From RPQJ01 sp963706535 (GTDB lineage Bacteria > Pseudomonadota > Gammaproteobacteria > Steroidobacterales > Steroidobacteraceae): 64,000 nt of DNA. Location: contig CAVPMU010000006.1 of NCBI GenBank assembly GCA_963706535.1, positions 1-64,000 of the forward strand, read 5' to 3'. The first letter of the stretch is position 1, and the number at the start of each line of letters is the position of its first letter. Under the pieces are notes generated by a model. The model had not been told where the DNA came from. It was given only the letters and a program-made list of their open reading frames with translations, and did no database searches. The position numbers were made by a program, and so were the translations under genes. Positions 33,190-42,489 of the stretch are shown one piece after another.

Positions 33190-35642
33190 CGGCTTCGGGG
33201 AGACCACTGCCCAGCAGGGAATCGACGTCGGAGCGCGACTCCTTGGCCGTGCTGCATGCGGAGAACGCGCGATTGATCGGGCTGCTGGAGGCAAACGGAA
33301 TCGAGTGGCGTCGGACGCCTGAACCCACAACGTCTCCTCCGCAGCCCGAATCGTCGCGACTCTCCACGGAGGCGAAAGTGGCACTCTTTCGCCGGCGGTT
33401 TCGCGGTCGCACGGATGTCTACCCCGTGCGCTGGGAGAGCAGGACGACCGGCAGGTCGGGTTACGCACCTGCCTGTGCGAACGAGTGGCGCGCCGGAGTG
33501 TGCGAGAAGCCACGAATCAAGTGCGGAGACTGCCGGAATCGCTCGTTGATCCCGCTTTCGGACGCTGCCATCTACGCCCACCTGGCCGGTGACCACACGA
33601 TCGGTGTCTACCCGCTGCTGGAGGACGACAGCTGCTACTTCCTCGCGATCGACTTCGACGATGCCGAGTGGCGAGAGGATGTTCGAGCCTTCGCCGGTTC
33701 GTGCGCCGATCTCGGCGTCCCGGTTGCGATCGAGACTTCCCGCTCCGGAAACGGGGCGCACGCCTGGATCTTCTTCGCAAATCGCGTATCGGCCCGGGAC
33801 GCCCGGCGGTTGGGCACCGCCATCATCAGTCACACCTGCGCGCGCACGCGGCAACTGGAGCTCACGTCCTACGACCGAATGTTTCCCAATCAGGACACGA
33901 TGCCCAAGGGTGGCTTCGGCAATCTGATCGCCTTGCCGCTGCAGAAGAAGCCACGGGAGAACGGCTGCACTGTGTTTGTCGACTCCGATCTGCGGCCGCA
34001 CCCGGACCAGTGGGAGTTCCTGGCATCGATTGAGCCGATGTCGCCGTTCGACATCGAGCCGACGATCGTACGGGCCACAGGCGGCGTGCATCCGCTCGAC
34101 GTGACCTTTATCGACGATGAGGATCTTGCGACGCCGTGGAAGCGCGACACGCGATCGCTTGCGAGGATTCCTGGTGTGATGCCGAAGTCGCTCACCGTGA
34201 CATTGGCGAACCACGTCTACTTCGAGAAGGCGGAGCTTCCGCAGCCATTGGCCAACCGCCTGATCCGACTCGCGGCGTTTCAGAACCCCGAGTTCTACCG
34301 GGCACAAGCCATGCGGCTATCGGTGTGGGACAAGCCCCGGGTGATCGGCTGCGCCGAGAACTATCCCCGTCACGTTGCACTTCCGCGCGGCTGCCTCGAT
34401 GCTGCGCAGGACTTGCTGAGCGAAAACACGATCCGCTGTGATCTCAGGGACGAGCGCAATGCCGGCGAGCCGATTGATGCGAGATTCGTAGGGACACTTC
34501 GAATCGATCAGGAGGCGGCCGCTGCCGCGATGCTCCACTACGACGTGGGCGTGCTGTGCGCCCCGACCGCATTCGGCAAGACCGTCACCGCTGCCGCGAT
34601 GATCGCCCGCCGGGGCGTGAATACCCTGGTGCTGGTGCATCGAACCGAACTGCTCGAGCAGTGGCAGGAGCGATTGCAGACTTTTTTCGGCGTCGGCGGG
34701 GGCGTGGTCGGCACGATCGGCGGCGGCAAGGCAAAGCCCACCGGTAAGGTCGACATCGCGGTGATGCAGTCGCTGTCCCGCCGAGGCGAGGTCAATGTCC
34801 TTGTCGAGAACTACGGCCATATCATCGTGGACGAGTGCCACCACGTTGGCGCGGTTTCGTTCGGCGCCATCCTGAAGCGAACCAAGGCCAGGTACGTGCT
34901 CGGACTGACTGCCACGCCGATCCGCCGCGATGGGCAGCAGCCGATCATCTTCATGCAGTGCGGACCGATTCGGCACACGGCGGCGAGACCCACCGACGCG
35001 CCCCACGACCTGGAGGTGCTGCCTCGGTCATGCTTTGCTCGAATCGATCTGTCGCCGGAGTCCGGGATTCAGGAGGTGTTTCGACACCTCGCCAACGATC
35101 GGGCGCGGACAGCGGCAATCGCCGCGGAGATCAGGAAGGCGTTCGATCAGGGCCGCAAAGTGCTGGTCCTGACCGAGCGCACCGAGCACCTCGACGCCAT
35201 CCAGGTGGCGTTGGGTGTCAAGGCCCCGCCACTGTTCGTTCTTCACGGGCGGATGTCCAGGAGGCAACGCGCGACGCTCATCGCGGAACTCGACGCGCTG
35301 CCACCCGACGCGCCGCGTATTCTGCTGGCCACCGGCAAACTCGTCGGCGAAGGATTCGACCATCCGCCCCTCGACACCCTGGCCCTGGCGATGCCCATCT
35401 CGTGGAAGGGAACCTTGCAGCAGTACGCTGGCCGGCTGCATCGGGAGCACGCCGGCAAGACCGATGTGCGGATCATCGACTTCGTGGACACCGGTCACCC
35501 GGCCCTGCTTCGTATGTGGGGCAAGCGCCAGCGTGGCTACCGGGCGATGGGCTACTCGATTCGTGCGGATCGGGGTGCCGAAAGAACCGTAGAGGCCGAG
35601 CGGCCGCTCGGTCGTGCAAGTCAGACAAGGAATCAACAGTGA
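33186..35642 (+). CDS. TOTE-type archaeo-eukaryotic primase fused to SF2 helicase
   Basis: 818-residue protein. Near residues 60-115 is VALFRRRFRGRTDVYPVRWE followed by a Cys cluster (CANEW, VCEKPRIKCGDC). The primase (AEP) catalytic DxD is in FLAIDFDDAEW near residue 155 and the SGNGAHAWIFF motif is near residue 185. The SF2 helicase domain follows: Walker A CAPTAFGKTVTAAAM near residue 459, IIVDECHHVG near residue 548, GLTATPIRRDG, and GRLHREHAGKTDVRI near residue 750. This primase-helicase layout is that of predicted TOTE conflict systems. The ATG overlaps the AbiEii remnant stop and the stop overlaps the SNF2 gene. Intact, and probably co-transcribed from the AbiE promoter. Confidence 0.82.
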   Translation: MTASGRPLPSRESTSERDSLAVLHAENARLIGLLEANGIEWRRTPEPTTSPPQPESSRLSTEAKVALFRRRFRGRTDVYPVRWESRTTGRSGYAPACANEWRAGVCEKPRIKCGDCRNRSLIPLSDAAIYAHLAGDHTIGVYPLLEDDSCYFLAIDFDDAEWREDVRAFAGSCADLGVPVAIETSRSGNGAHAWIFFANRVSARDARRLGTAIISHTCARTRQLELTSYDRMFPNQDTMPKGGFGNLIALPLQKKPRENGCTVFVDSDLRPHPDQWEFLASIEPMSPFDIEPTIVRATGGVHPLDVTFIDDEDLATPWKRDTRSLARIPGVMPKSLTVTLANHVYFEKAELPQPLANRLIRLAAFQNPEFYRAQAMRLSVWDKPRVIGCAENYPRHVALPRGCLDAAQDLLSENTIRCDLRDERNAGEPIDARFVGTLRIDQEAAAAAMLHYDVGVLCAPTAFGKTVTAAAMIARRGVNTLVLVHRTELLEQWQERLQTFFGVGGGVVGTIGGGKAKPTGKVDIAVMQSLSRRGEVNVLVENYGHIIVDECHHVGAVSFGAILKRTKARYVLGLTATPIRRDGQQPIIFMQCGPIRHTAARPTDAPHDLEVLPRSCFARIDLSPESGIQEVFRHLANDRARTAAIAAEIRKAFDQGRKVLVLTERTEHLDAIQVALGVKAPPLFVLHGRMSRRQRATLIAELDALPPDAPRILLATGKLVGEGFDHPPLDTLALAMPISWKGTLQQYAGRLHREHAGKTDVRIIDFVDTGHPALLRMWGKRQRGYRAMGYSIRADRGAERTVEAERPLGRASQTRNQQ

Positions 35643-38125
35643 AACGGCAGCGAGCCTCCGACCGGCCCATCAAGGAACCAAAGCTCACCCGCGCCCATCC
35701 GCCGGTCGACCTCGCTCCCGCCGACTGGCAACGCGCATTGCGCCGTCAGTTCGGACGCGACCAGGCGTTCGTGCTGGAGAATCGGGGCGACCGAACGTTC
35801 TTTTCGGAATTTCGCGTCAGCAATCCGCAGTCGAAGGCCAGCTACCGCGTGGCGATACGCGGCCTCGATGCCGGCGACAACTACTGCTCCTGCCAGGACT
35901 ACGCCACCAACGAATTGGGCACCTGTAAGCACATCGAGTTCGTCCTCGCCCGGCTTCAGAAGAAGCGCGGGGCGAAGGCCGCCTTTGCCAAGGGGTGGCG
36001 TCCGGCGTTTTCAGAGATCTACCTGCGCAACGACGGTGCGCGCGCGGTGTACTTCCGCGCGGGATCGGACTGCCCGCCGGCGGTGATCAAAGCGGCGGCG
36101 AGACTTTTCGACGCCTCGCGCGGCGGCGTCCTGCCGGAGGAGCGCTTCGGCGAACTGGAGCATTTCCTCGCGACGGCGGCGAAGAGCGGCCACGAACTGC
36201 GCGCCTACGACGACGCGCTCGACTTTGTCGCCGGCCGGCGCGATGCGGCGCGGCGGGCGGAGGTCCTCGACAGCCTGTTCCCGCGCGGCGCCTCCGACAG
36301 GAAGCTGGCGAAGCTGCTCAAGGCGCCACTGTATCCATACCAGGCCGACGGCGCCCTCTTCGCGGTGCGCGCCGGCCGCGCCCTGATCGGCGACGACATG
36401 GGCCTGGGCAAGACCATCCAGGCCATCGCGGCGACGGAAATCCTGGCGCGGCACTTCGGCGTCTCGCGTGTGCTGGTGGTGTGCCCGACTTCGCTCAAGT
36501 ACCAGTGGCAAAGCGAAATCAGCCGCTTTTCCGGCCGTGCCGCGCGGGTAATGGTCGGCGGTCGGGCGCAGCGGCAGACGGACTTCAGCGCCGATGACTT
36601 CTGCAAGATCACCAACTACGAAAAGCTGAAGCCCGATCTCGACCTGATCGCCGAGTGGGCGCCGGAACTGGTGATCGTCGACGAGGCGCAGCGCATCAAG
36701 AACTGGAACACGATCGCCGCGCGGACACTGAAGCGCATCGACAGTACGTACGCCCTGGTGCTCACCGGCACTCCGCTCGAGAACAAGCTCGAGGAACTGA
36801 TCTCGATCGTGCAGTTCGTCGACCAGCACCGGCTGGGACCCACCTGGAAGCTGCTGCACGAACACCAGGTCAAGGACGAATCCGGCCGTGTTACCGGCTA
36901 CACGGGGCTGGAGAAGATCGGCCAGACGCTGGCGCCGATCCTGATCCGCCGGCGCCGCTCCGAGGTTCTGACACAGCTGCCCGGTCGCACCGACCAGAAC
37001 CTGCTGGTGCCGATGACCGAGATGCAGCTGGTGCATCACCGGGAGAATGCCGACACCGTGGCGCGGATCGTGAAGCGCTGGCGGCGGATGAAGTTTCTGT
37101 CGGACAAGGATCAACGGCGGTTGACCTGCGCCCTGCAGAACATGCGCATGTCGTGCAACAGCACCTATCTGCTGGACCAGGAAACCGACCACGGCGTCAA
37201 GGCCGACGAACTGGCGGCGCTGCTCGACGGCGTCTTCGTGCAGCCGGACGCAAAGGCGGTGGTGTTCAGCCAGTGGACACGTACCCAGGACATCATCATC
37301 CGCAGGCTGGAAGATCGCGGCATCGGCTACGTAAGTTTTCATGGCGGCGTGCCATCGGAACGGCGCCCGGCGCTGGTCGAACGCTTTCGCGCCGATCCGG
37401 ACTGCCGCGTCTTCCTGTCCACCGACGCGGGCGCGGCGGGACTGAACCTGCAGCACGCCTCGACGCTGGTGAACATGGACCTGCCGTGGAACCCGGCGCT
37501 TCTGGAGCAGCGCATCGGGCGCGTTCACCGCATGGGTCAGAAGCGCCCGGTACAGATCGTCAATTTCGTCGCCAAGGGCACCATTGAGGAGGGAATGCTC
37601 TCGGTGCTCGCCTTCAAGCGCTCGCTATCGGCGGGAATCCTGGATGGCGGCCAAAGCGAGATCTCGCTCGGCGGCTCGCGCCTGAGTCGCTTCATGAAGG
37701 AGGTCGAGAACGTCACTGGCCGTATGGGTGAGGCCGAAGCGATGGCGCCGTTCGAAGAGGCGGCGAGCGTCGCCAGCGCCCCGGTGCAATTGCCGGTCGC
37801 GGCCGCCGCCGCCGACGAGTCGGCCCTGGCTGGCGACATTGCATCGGTAGCCACCGCTTGCGCGCCGGAGGCTGCCGCTCCAGCGGTGCCGGAAGCGGAA
37901 GTCGACCCCTGGGCCGTGCTGCTGCAGACCGGCGCGCAACTGGTTTCGGCGCTGAGCGCGGCCGGCGCTGCCGAGGCAACGCCGCATCCCTGGATCGAGC
38001 GCGACCCGGCGACCGGCGCGTGCAATCTCCGGCTGCCACTTCCACCGCCGCAGACCGCACGACGATTGGCCGATGCCATCTCGGTGATTGCGGACTCGCT
38101 GCGAGGAATGAGGGCGGGCCAGTGA
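35639..38125 (+). CDS. SWIM zinc-finger SNF2-family helicase
   Basis: 828-residue protein. A SWIM finger (CSCQDYATNELGTCKHIEFVL region, Cys-x-Cys ... Cys-x-His) is near residue 82. The SNF2 ATPase follows: DDMGLGKTIQAIAA near residue 252, VIVDEAQRIKNW near residue 347, LTGTPLENKLEEL, and the C-terminal helicase half VVFSQWTRTQD, FLSTDAGAAGLNLQ, EQRIGRVHRMGQ near residue 625. An Ala-rich linker of about 100 residues leads to a short conserved end. The GTG start is taken from the four-base overlap (GTGA) with the primase-helicase. As a partner of the primase it would act on DNA or nucleoprotein; the exact role is unknown. Confidence 0.85.
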   Translation: MKRQRASDRPIKEPKLTRAHPPVDLAPADWQRALRRQFGRDQAFVLENRGDRTFFSEFRVSNPQSKASYRVAIRGLDAGDNYCSCQDYATNELGTCKHIEFVLARLQKKRGAKAAFAKGWRPAFSEIYLRNDGARAVYFRAGSDCPPAVIKAAARLFDASRGGVLPEERFGELEHFLATAAKSGHELRAYDDALDFVAGRRDAARRAEVLDSLFPRGASDRKLAKLLKAPLYPYQADGALFAVRAGRALIGDDMGLGKTIQAIAATEILARHFGVSRVLVVCPTSLKYQWQSEISRFSGRAARVMVGGRAQRQTDFSADDFCKITNYEKLKPDLDLIAEWAPELVIVDEAQRIKNWNTIAARTLKRIDSTYALVLTGTPLENKLEELISIVQFVDQHRLGPTWKLLHEHQVKDESGRVTGYTGLEKIGQTLAPILIRRRRSEVLTQLPGRTDQNLLVPMTEMQLVHHRENADTVARIVKRWRRMKFLSDKDQRRLTCALQNMRMSCNSTYLLDQETDHGVKADELAALLDGVFVQPDAKAVVFSQWTRTQDIIIRRLEDRGIGYVSFHGGVPSERRPALVERFRADPDCRVFLSTDAGAAGLNLQHASTLVNMDLPWNPALLEQRIGRVHRMGQKRPVQIVNFVAKGTIEEGMLSVLAFKRSLSAGILDGGQSEISLGGSRLSRFMKEVENVTGRMGEAEAMAPFEEAASVASAPVQLPVAAAAADESALAGDIASVATACAPEAAAPAVPEAEVDPWAVLLQTGAQLVSALSAAGAAEATPHPWIERDPATGACNLRLPLPPPQTARRLADAISVIADSLRGMRAGQ

Positions 38126-38254
38126 CTGGCCGTCGATGCGCCGACAGATCTCGATCGAGGGCACCGAACTGAGTGTGAGGAGTCGATGTCCGGGGCGGCG
38201 CACCCTCTGGAACCATGACGGTAAAGTGGTGGGCGAAAAAGTGAGTAGGGGGTT
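38126..38254. other. Intergenic region after the SNF2 gene
   Basis: About 130 bases, no gene. It probably contains the 3' terminus of the IS3 fragment that reads toward it. Confidence 0.4.
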
Positions 38255-38430
38255 CTACCCCATTTCCACGGACGGTTGAGTTAAGGCTGAAAACTCCCGA
38301 TCTCGCCGAGCGACTCTACGACGCATGCGCGGGTTATGGAACCGCTCGAGGGAGTCGAACAGATCCGCTCGTGCCTCGTCGCGAGTCCGATACTGGCGAT
38401 GGTTCACGCGTTCCCGCTCGAGCTGTCCGC
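38255..38430 (-). pseudogene. IS3-family transposase (OrfB) C-terminal fragment
   Basis: Last 50 or so residues of an IS3-type integrase: NHRQYRTRDEARADLFDSLE, RFHNPRMRRRVARRDREFSA. The rest of the element is missing; the frame joins ISL3-derived sequence near 38435. Confidence 0.7.
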
Positions 38431-38439
38431 GACTCGACC

Positions 38440-38982
38440 GGCAAGAACGCCCCACAGGCGGCGATCCTGTTCGACAAGTTCCACATCCTGCGCCACCCCG
38501 GGGAGGCGCTCGACAAGGTCCGCAAGGCCGGGTACGCGCGCCTCGACGGCCAGTCGCGCACGTTCATCGAGGGCCAGAAGTACGCGCTGCTGTCGCATCC
38601 GCGGAACCTCAAGGGTCCCGCCCGCAAGAACTCGAAGCTCCTGCTGACGGCCAACAAGCGCCTGAACACCGCCTATCTGCTCAAGGAATCCTTCGGCCAG
38701 CTGTGGGATTGCAACAGCGAAGCCCGGGCGAGGAAGTTCTTCGACAACCGGCGGGCGCAGCTCAAATGGCAGCGGCTGAAACCGTACGAGAAGTTCGCCG
38801 AGATGATCGACCGGCACTGGGACGGAATCGCCGCCTACTGCCAGCCGGAGCACCAGGTTGCCCTCGGCTTCGTCGAAGGCCTCAATGACAAAATCCGCGT
38901 CATCCAGCGGCGAGCCCATGGCTTGCACGACGAGGAGTACCTCGAGCTCGAGGTCCTGACCTGTACGCTGCCGGCACTTTGA
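38440..38982 (+). pseudogene. ISL3-family transposase C-terminal fragment
   Basis: About 180 residues of an ISL3 transposase from APQAAILFDKFHILRHPGEA through VRKAGYARLDG, LKESFGQLWDC and ALGFVEGLNDKIRVIQRRAH (with the catalytic Glu) to TCTLPAL. The N-terminal half with the zinc finger and first catalytic Asp is missing. Downstream, the reverse complement of the sequence ending at about 39026 begins GGCTCTTCGTGGAAA, which looks like an ISL3-type terminal repeat and marks the end of the island. Confidence 0.75.
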
Positions 38983-39039
38983 TCAAAAAGTGAGCAGAAT
39001 TTACCCGCTCGTTTCCACGAAGAGCCTCTTTTCCTACAC

Positions 39040-39074
39040 TATCCGCTATCCGCTATCCGCTATCCGCTATCCGC
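39040..39074. repeat. Tandem heptamer array (TATCCGC x5)
   Basis: Five perfect TATCCGC units directly upstream of tadA. The same heptamer, inverted, recurs at 62196-62244 and in direct form at 62293-62306. Confidence 0.9.
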
Positions 39075-39080
39075 TTCACC

Positions 39081-39533
39081 TTGGATTCCCTGGACCTCAC
39101 CTTCATGTCCCGCGCGCTCGATCTCGCGCGCGCTGCCGAGGCTGCCGGCGAAGTGCCAGTCGGCTGCGTGATCGTGCGCGACGGGGAGATCATCGCCGAG
39201 GGCTGGAACCGGCCGATCAGCACGCGCGACCCGACGGCGCACGCGGAGATGATCGCGCTGCGGGCCGCCGCGGAAGCGAGCGACAGTTATCGCCTGACCG
39301 GCACCACCTTGTACGTCACGCTGGAGCCCTGCGCGATGTGCGCGGGTGCGATGGTGCATGCGCGCGTGCAGCGGCTGGTGTTCGCGGCGACGGATCCACG
39401 CGCGGGCGCGGCGGGGTCGGTGTTCAACATCGTGCAGCACCCCGCGCTCAACCACCGCATCGAGTGCACGGGCGGCGTGCTGGCGGAGGAGTGCGGCGCG
39501 CTGCTCAGGGGTTTTTTCGCCGCGCGTCGTTGA
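39081..39533 (+). CDS. tadA: tRNA(Arg) adenosine-34 deaminase TadA
   Basis: 150-residue cytidine-deaminase-fold enzyme that converts A34 of tRNA-Arg(ACG) to inosine. The zinc site is complete: TAHAEMIAL (His, Glu) near residue 54, and EPCAMCAGAM (two Cys) near residue 84. DPRAGAAGSVFNI near residue 103 is characteristic of TadA. Starts at 39081 (TTG) and 39105 (ATG) are both possible; the TTG start keeps the first beta/alpha element. Its 3' end overlaps the convergent mltF by 29 bases. Confidence 0.92.
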   Translation: MDSLDLTFMSRALDLARAAEAAGEVPVGCVIVRDGEIIAEGWNRPISTRDPTAHAEMIALRAAAEASDSYRLTGTTLYVTLEPCAMCAGAMVHARVQRLVFAATDPRAGAAGSVFNIVQHPALNHRIECTGGVLAEECGALLRGFFAARR

Positions 39534-40899
39534 CCGGCTCGGTCGTGGCGGGACGCGCGATACCGGCCCCGGCCACCTCCAGGATGTTGAGGTAGGCCTG
39601 CACGTTGTCGACGTAGCGCACCGGCTCCCAGCCGCGCGCGTAGCCACGCTTGGTGCGCGTGTACCAGCGTTCCTGGCTCAGCAGCGGCAGGGCCTGGCGG
39701 ACGTCCTCCCAGCGGTCGGGATTGCGGCCCTGTGCCTGGGTCAGGATGCGCGCATCCTCGAGGTGGCCGTAGCCGACGTTGTAGGCGGCCACCGCGAACC
39801 AGGTGCGGTCGGGCTCGGGCACGCGTCGCGGCACGGTCTGCATCAACCGGCCGAGGTACTTGGCGCCGCCGAAGATGCTCGAGCGGGGATCGAGACGGTC
39901 GCCGGCGCGCATCATGGCGGCGGTGTCCTCGGTGAGCTGCATCAGGCCGCGCACGCCCGTGAAGGAGACCGCGCCCGGGTCCCATTTCGATTCCTGGTAA
40001 CCCATGGCGGCGAGCAGTCGCCAGTCGAGCCCATACTTCGCCGCGGCTTCCTGGAACCACTCGAGGTAGCGCGGCAGGCGGCTGTCGAGGTGCTCCATGA
40101 AGTTGCGCGACAGCAGGTAGTCGAAGCGCTGGTTCTGGCCGTAGTAGCGGTTCAGCATCGCGGCAAGGAAGCCATCCGCCCGCACCGTGTAGAAGAAGGC
40201 GTTCACCCGGTCGAGCAGGCTGCGGTCGTGACCCATCGTGTTCACGACCCACGAGATCGCGCGCTGCGGCGACAGGTCGAGCGCGATCGCGAGTTCCGGA
40301 TGGACGGCGCGGTTGAGCGCGAACTCGGTGGAGCTCGCGAGGGTGTACTGCGCGGTGCCCCGCGACACGTCGTTCAGGATCTCCTCGGTGTCGGTGTCCG
40401 CGCGCTCGATCCACACCAGCTCCGGGTGCTGCAGGCGCAGCTCTTCGAGGGTCCGGTGGTGCGGGCTGCCCGCGGCCACCTCGATCTGTCCCAGGGCCGC
40501 GGCACGGATGCTGGCCGGGCGTGCGCTGCGGCGCCGGTAGACGAGATGCTCGCGGACCAGCTGGTAGCCGGGCCCGAAGTGGGCGCCGTCGGGCAGCTCG
40601 ATGCCGGTGGACAGCCCCGCGGCGGCGACGTGGGCCCGACCGTGGGCGACCTCCTCGATGGCCTCCTCGCGCGTGCGGACCGTATACAGCCGCAGGGGTA
40701 CGCCGAGGTGCTCGGCGAAGCGGCTGGCGAGCTCGTAGGCGGGCCCCTCCGGGCCGTGGCTGCCGAGGTAATAGGCGTCCGGGCTGTTCCGCGTGACGAC
40801 CCGCAATTCCCCCATGGCCACGATCCGCTCGAGCAGGGGCGGGGGCTGGGTGCAGGTCGCCAGGAAAAGCGTGGCGAGCAGTGCGAGCAGGGCCTTCAT
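39505..40899 (-). CDS. mltF: Membrane-bound lytic murein transglycosylase F
   Basis: 464-residue peptidoglycan lytic transglycosylase. The lipoprotein signal ends at LFLATC (Cys about residue 16), so it is anchored to the outer membrane. An SBP_bac_3 domain (residues 30-250, MGELRVVTRNSPDAYY) is followed by an SLT domain (residues 280-430) with YQESKWDPGAVSFTGVRGLM, LTEDTA and AAYNVGYGHLEDA; the Glu in QESKW is catalytic. The ATG at 40899 follows from the signal peptide; the longer open frame crosses the tRNA-Ser gene. Confidence 0.92.
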   Translation of the reverse strand: MKALLALLATLFLATCTQPPPLLERIVAMGELRVVTRNSPDAYYLGSHGPEGPAYELASRFAEHLGVPLRLYTVRTREEAIEEVAHGRAHVAAAGLSTGIELPDGAHFGPGYQLVREHLVYRRRSARPASIRAAALGQIEVAAGSPHHRTLEELRLQHPELVWIERADTDTEEILNDVSRGTAQYTLASSTEFALNRAVHPELAIALDLSPQRAISWVVNTMGHDRSLLDRVNAFFYTVRADGFLAAMLNRYYGQNQRFDYLLSRNFMEHLDSRLPRYLEWFQEAAAKYGLDWRLLAAMGYQESKWDPGAVSFTGVRGLMQLTEDTAAMMRAGDRLDPRSSIFGGAKYLGRLMQTVPRRVPEPDRTWFAVAAYNVGYGHLEDARILTQAQGRNPDRWEDVRQALPLLSQERWYTRTKRGYARGWEPVRYVDNVQAYLNILEVAGAGIARPATTEPVNDARRKNP

Positions 40900-40902
40900 T
40901 GC

Positions 40903-40908
40903 TATAGA
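40903..40908 (+). promoter_or_regulatory. Probable -10 element of tRNA-Ser
   Basis: TATAGA, within TATAGAAT, 14 bases upstream of the mature tRNA 5' end; the -35 side is not distinct. Confidence 0.4.
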
Positions 40909-40921
40909 ATACGCGGCCCTC

Positions 40922-41016
<95 letters not shown>

Positions 41017-41050
41017 CATCCCGCCGCCCGCGCCAGCGGGCGCGCGCCTT

Positions 41051-42433
41051 TCAGGCCTCGCGTCCCTTGCGCTTGGCGCGCAGTCCGGCGCGTGTTTCCT
41101 CGTAGGCACGGGCAAATGCCTCCGCGAACGGGTGCGGCAGGCCGTCCGACGCGCTCTGGGCGATCACCCGGTAGAACTCGGCGTAGTACTCCCAGTAACG
41201 CGGGCGTGGATCCTGCCCGGGCGCGAGCGTGCGCGCCCGTCCCTGCTCGAACTGGTCCGCGACGTTGCCCGGCGAGAGCTGCGCGAGCATGGCTTCGGTG
41301 CCCGCGCGCATGGCCGCGACCAGCGCGGCCTCGTGGTCCTTGACCTCCTGCAGCACCTCGCGCAGTGCGTCCACGGGCCCGCCATAGAGGCGGCCGTGCG
41401 ATTCGAACAGTCGCTGCAGGGCCTGCTCCACGCTGGTCGAGGTGCGCAGCGGGTTGCTGGCCGACACGGACGCCGCGCTGGCGCTGGCTGCGGCGGGGTT
41501 GCCCGCCTGGCGCGCAAGCTGCAGGTCGTTGAGTCCCACGACGGCCTCCCGCAGCAGTTGCCCGGCCAGCAACGGCAGCATCGCCTGCGCTTCGGGGCTG
41601 ATCGACGCCGGGTCGATGCCGGCGCCGCGGCAGAATGCCTGCACCGCGGACCGGAGGTCCTCCCAGGTCGTCGCCTGCTGGTGGAAGGGCAGCGTCTGCT
41701 TTCTCACGTCGAGCCGGCTCTGGCGCCGTGCGAGCGCATCGGCCAGTTCCTGGCGCGTGATGGCGCGCGTCTTGAGCGCCCAGTCGGCGGTCGGCGCGAG
41801 CGCTTCTCCCGCGGCGGGAGCGGCGGCTGCGGACGGCTGTGAGCGCCGCGGCGGTGAAGGGGGCGGTGCGGCGGATGCGGCGACTTCCGGCAGCACGCGC
41901 GTGGACAGGGGTGGCGGCGGGGGCTCGAGCGGAATCTCCGCGCCGGACTTGCCGAGCTTGATGCCGAAGGCGTTGCGCACCGAGATCGAGCCGGACTGCG
42001 AAGGGTCGCGTGGGGCGAACAGGCTGTTGACGTTGAGGTTCGCGGCGATGCCCGAGTCGAGGTGGTGCGCCGCCGAATGCTCCTCGGCCGCCGCAGGCAG
42101 GAAGTCGATGCGTTCGTCGATGCCGACGATCACCTCGTAGTCGCCGATGCGCAGGCGGTCGCCGTCCTGCAGGGCCACCGGGCCACCACTCGCGACCGGT
42201 TCCTCGGCATCGTTGACGTAGACGCCGTTGGTGCTCGTGTCCTTGAGCCAGTAGCCGCCGCTGCGATACTGGATCTCGCAATGGTGGCCCGAGACCAGGC
42301 GCTTCGGGTCGGGCAGGATCCAGTCGTTGTCGGGGGCACGGCCGATGGAGCCGCCGTTCACGCCGAACACGCGCGTGCGGTGCTCGCCGAGCTCGCGGTA
42401 GTGGTCGCTGATGACGCGCAGCTTGATGGCCAT
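41051..42433 (-). CDS. tagH: TagH-like FHA-domain protein (type VI secretion-associated)
   Basis: 460-residue protein. The N-terminal FHA domain (residues 20-95) shows GGSIGRAPDNDWILPDP, VSGHHCEIQYRSGGYWLKD and STNGVYVND, a phosphothreonine-binding module. A Pro/Ala-rich linker (residues 170-210) leads to the TagH C-terminal domain (residues 230-450: SAVQAFCRGAGIDP, FESHGRLYGG, YWEYYAEFYRVIA). In type VI secretion clusters TagH is part of post-translational control with PppA/PpkA; no other type VI gene is in the window. The start is at the ATG at 42433. Intact. Confidence 0.85.
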   Translation of the reverse strand: MAIKLRVISDHYRELGEHRTRVFGVNGGSIGRAPDNDWILPDPKRLVSGHHCEIQYRSGGYWLKDTSTNGVYVNDAEEPVASGGPVALQDGDRLRIGDYEVIVGIDERIDFLPAAAEEHSAAHHLDSGIAANLNVNSLFAPRDPSQSGSISVRNAFGIKLGKSGAEIPLEPPPPPLSTRVLPEVAASAAPPPSPPRRSQPSAAAAPAAGEALAPTADWALKTRAITRQELADALARRQSRLDVRKQTLPFHQQATTWEDLRSAVQAFCRGAGIDPASISPEAQAMLPLLAGQLLREAVVGLNDLQLARQAGNPAAASASAASVSASNPLRTSTSVEQALQRLFESHGRLYGGPVDALREVLQEVKDHEAALVAAMRAGTEAMLAQLSPGNVADQFEQGRARTLAPGQDPRPRYWEYYAEFYRVIAQSASDGLPHPFAEAFARAYEETRAGLRAKRKGREA

Positions 42434-42449
42434 GGCTCGGGGCACCTTG

Positions 42450-42455
42450 TAATAT
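42450..42455 (+). promoter_or_regulatory. Probable -10 of the DUF1820 gene
   Basis: TAATAT preceded by TG (extended -10) 35 bases before the ATG at 42490. Confidence 0.4.
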
Positions 42456-42489
42456 GCCGCGACCCTTCACCGCAAGCACGCGGCTCACA

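Noticed and set aside
38236..39019. AAAAAGTGAG-N17-TTTCCACG occurs at 38236-38270 and 38985-39019 in the same orientation, like a direct repeat flanking the ISL3 fragment
   Set aside because: The first copy overlaps the coding end of the IS3 fragment and its stop codon, and the 17-base middle is unrelated; the second looks like the ISL3 end. Coincidental similarity is more likely than a target duplication.
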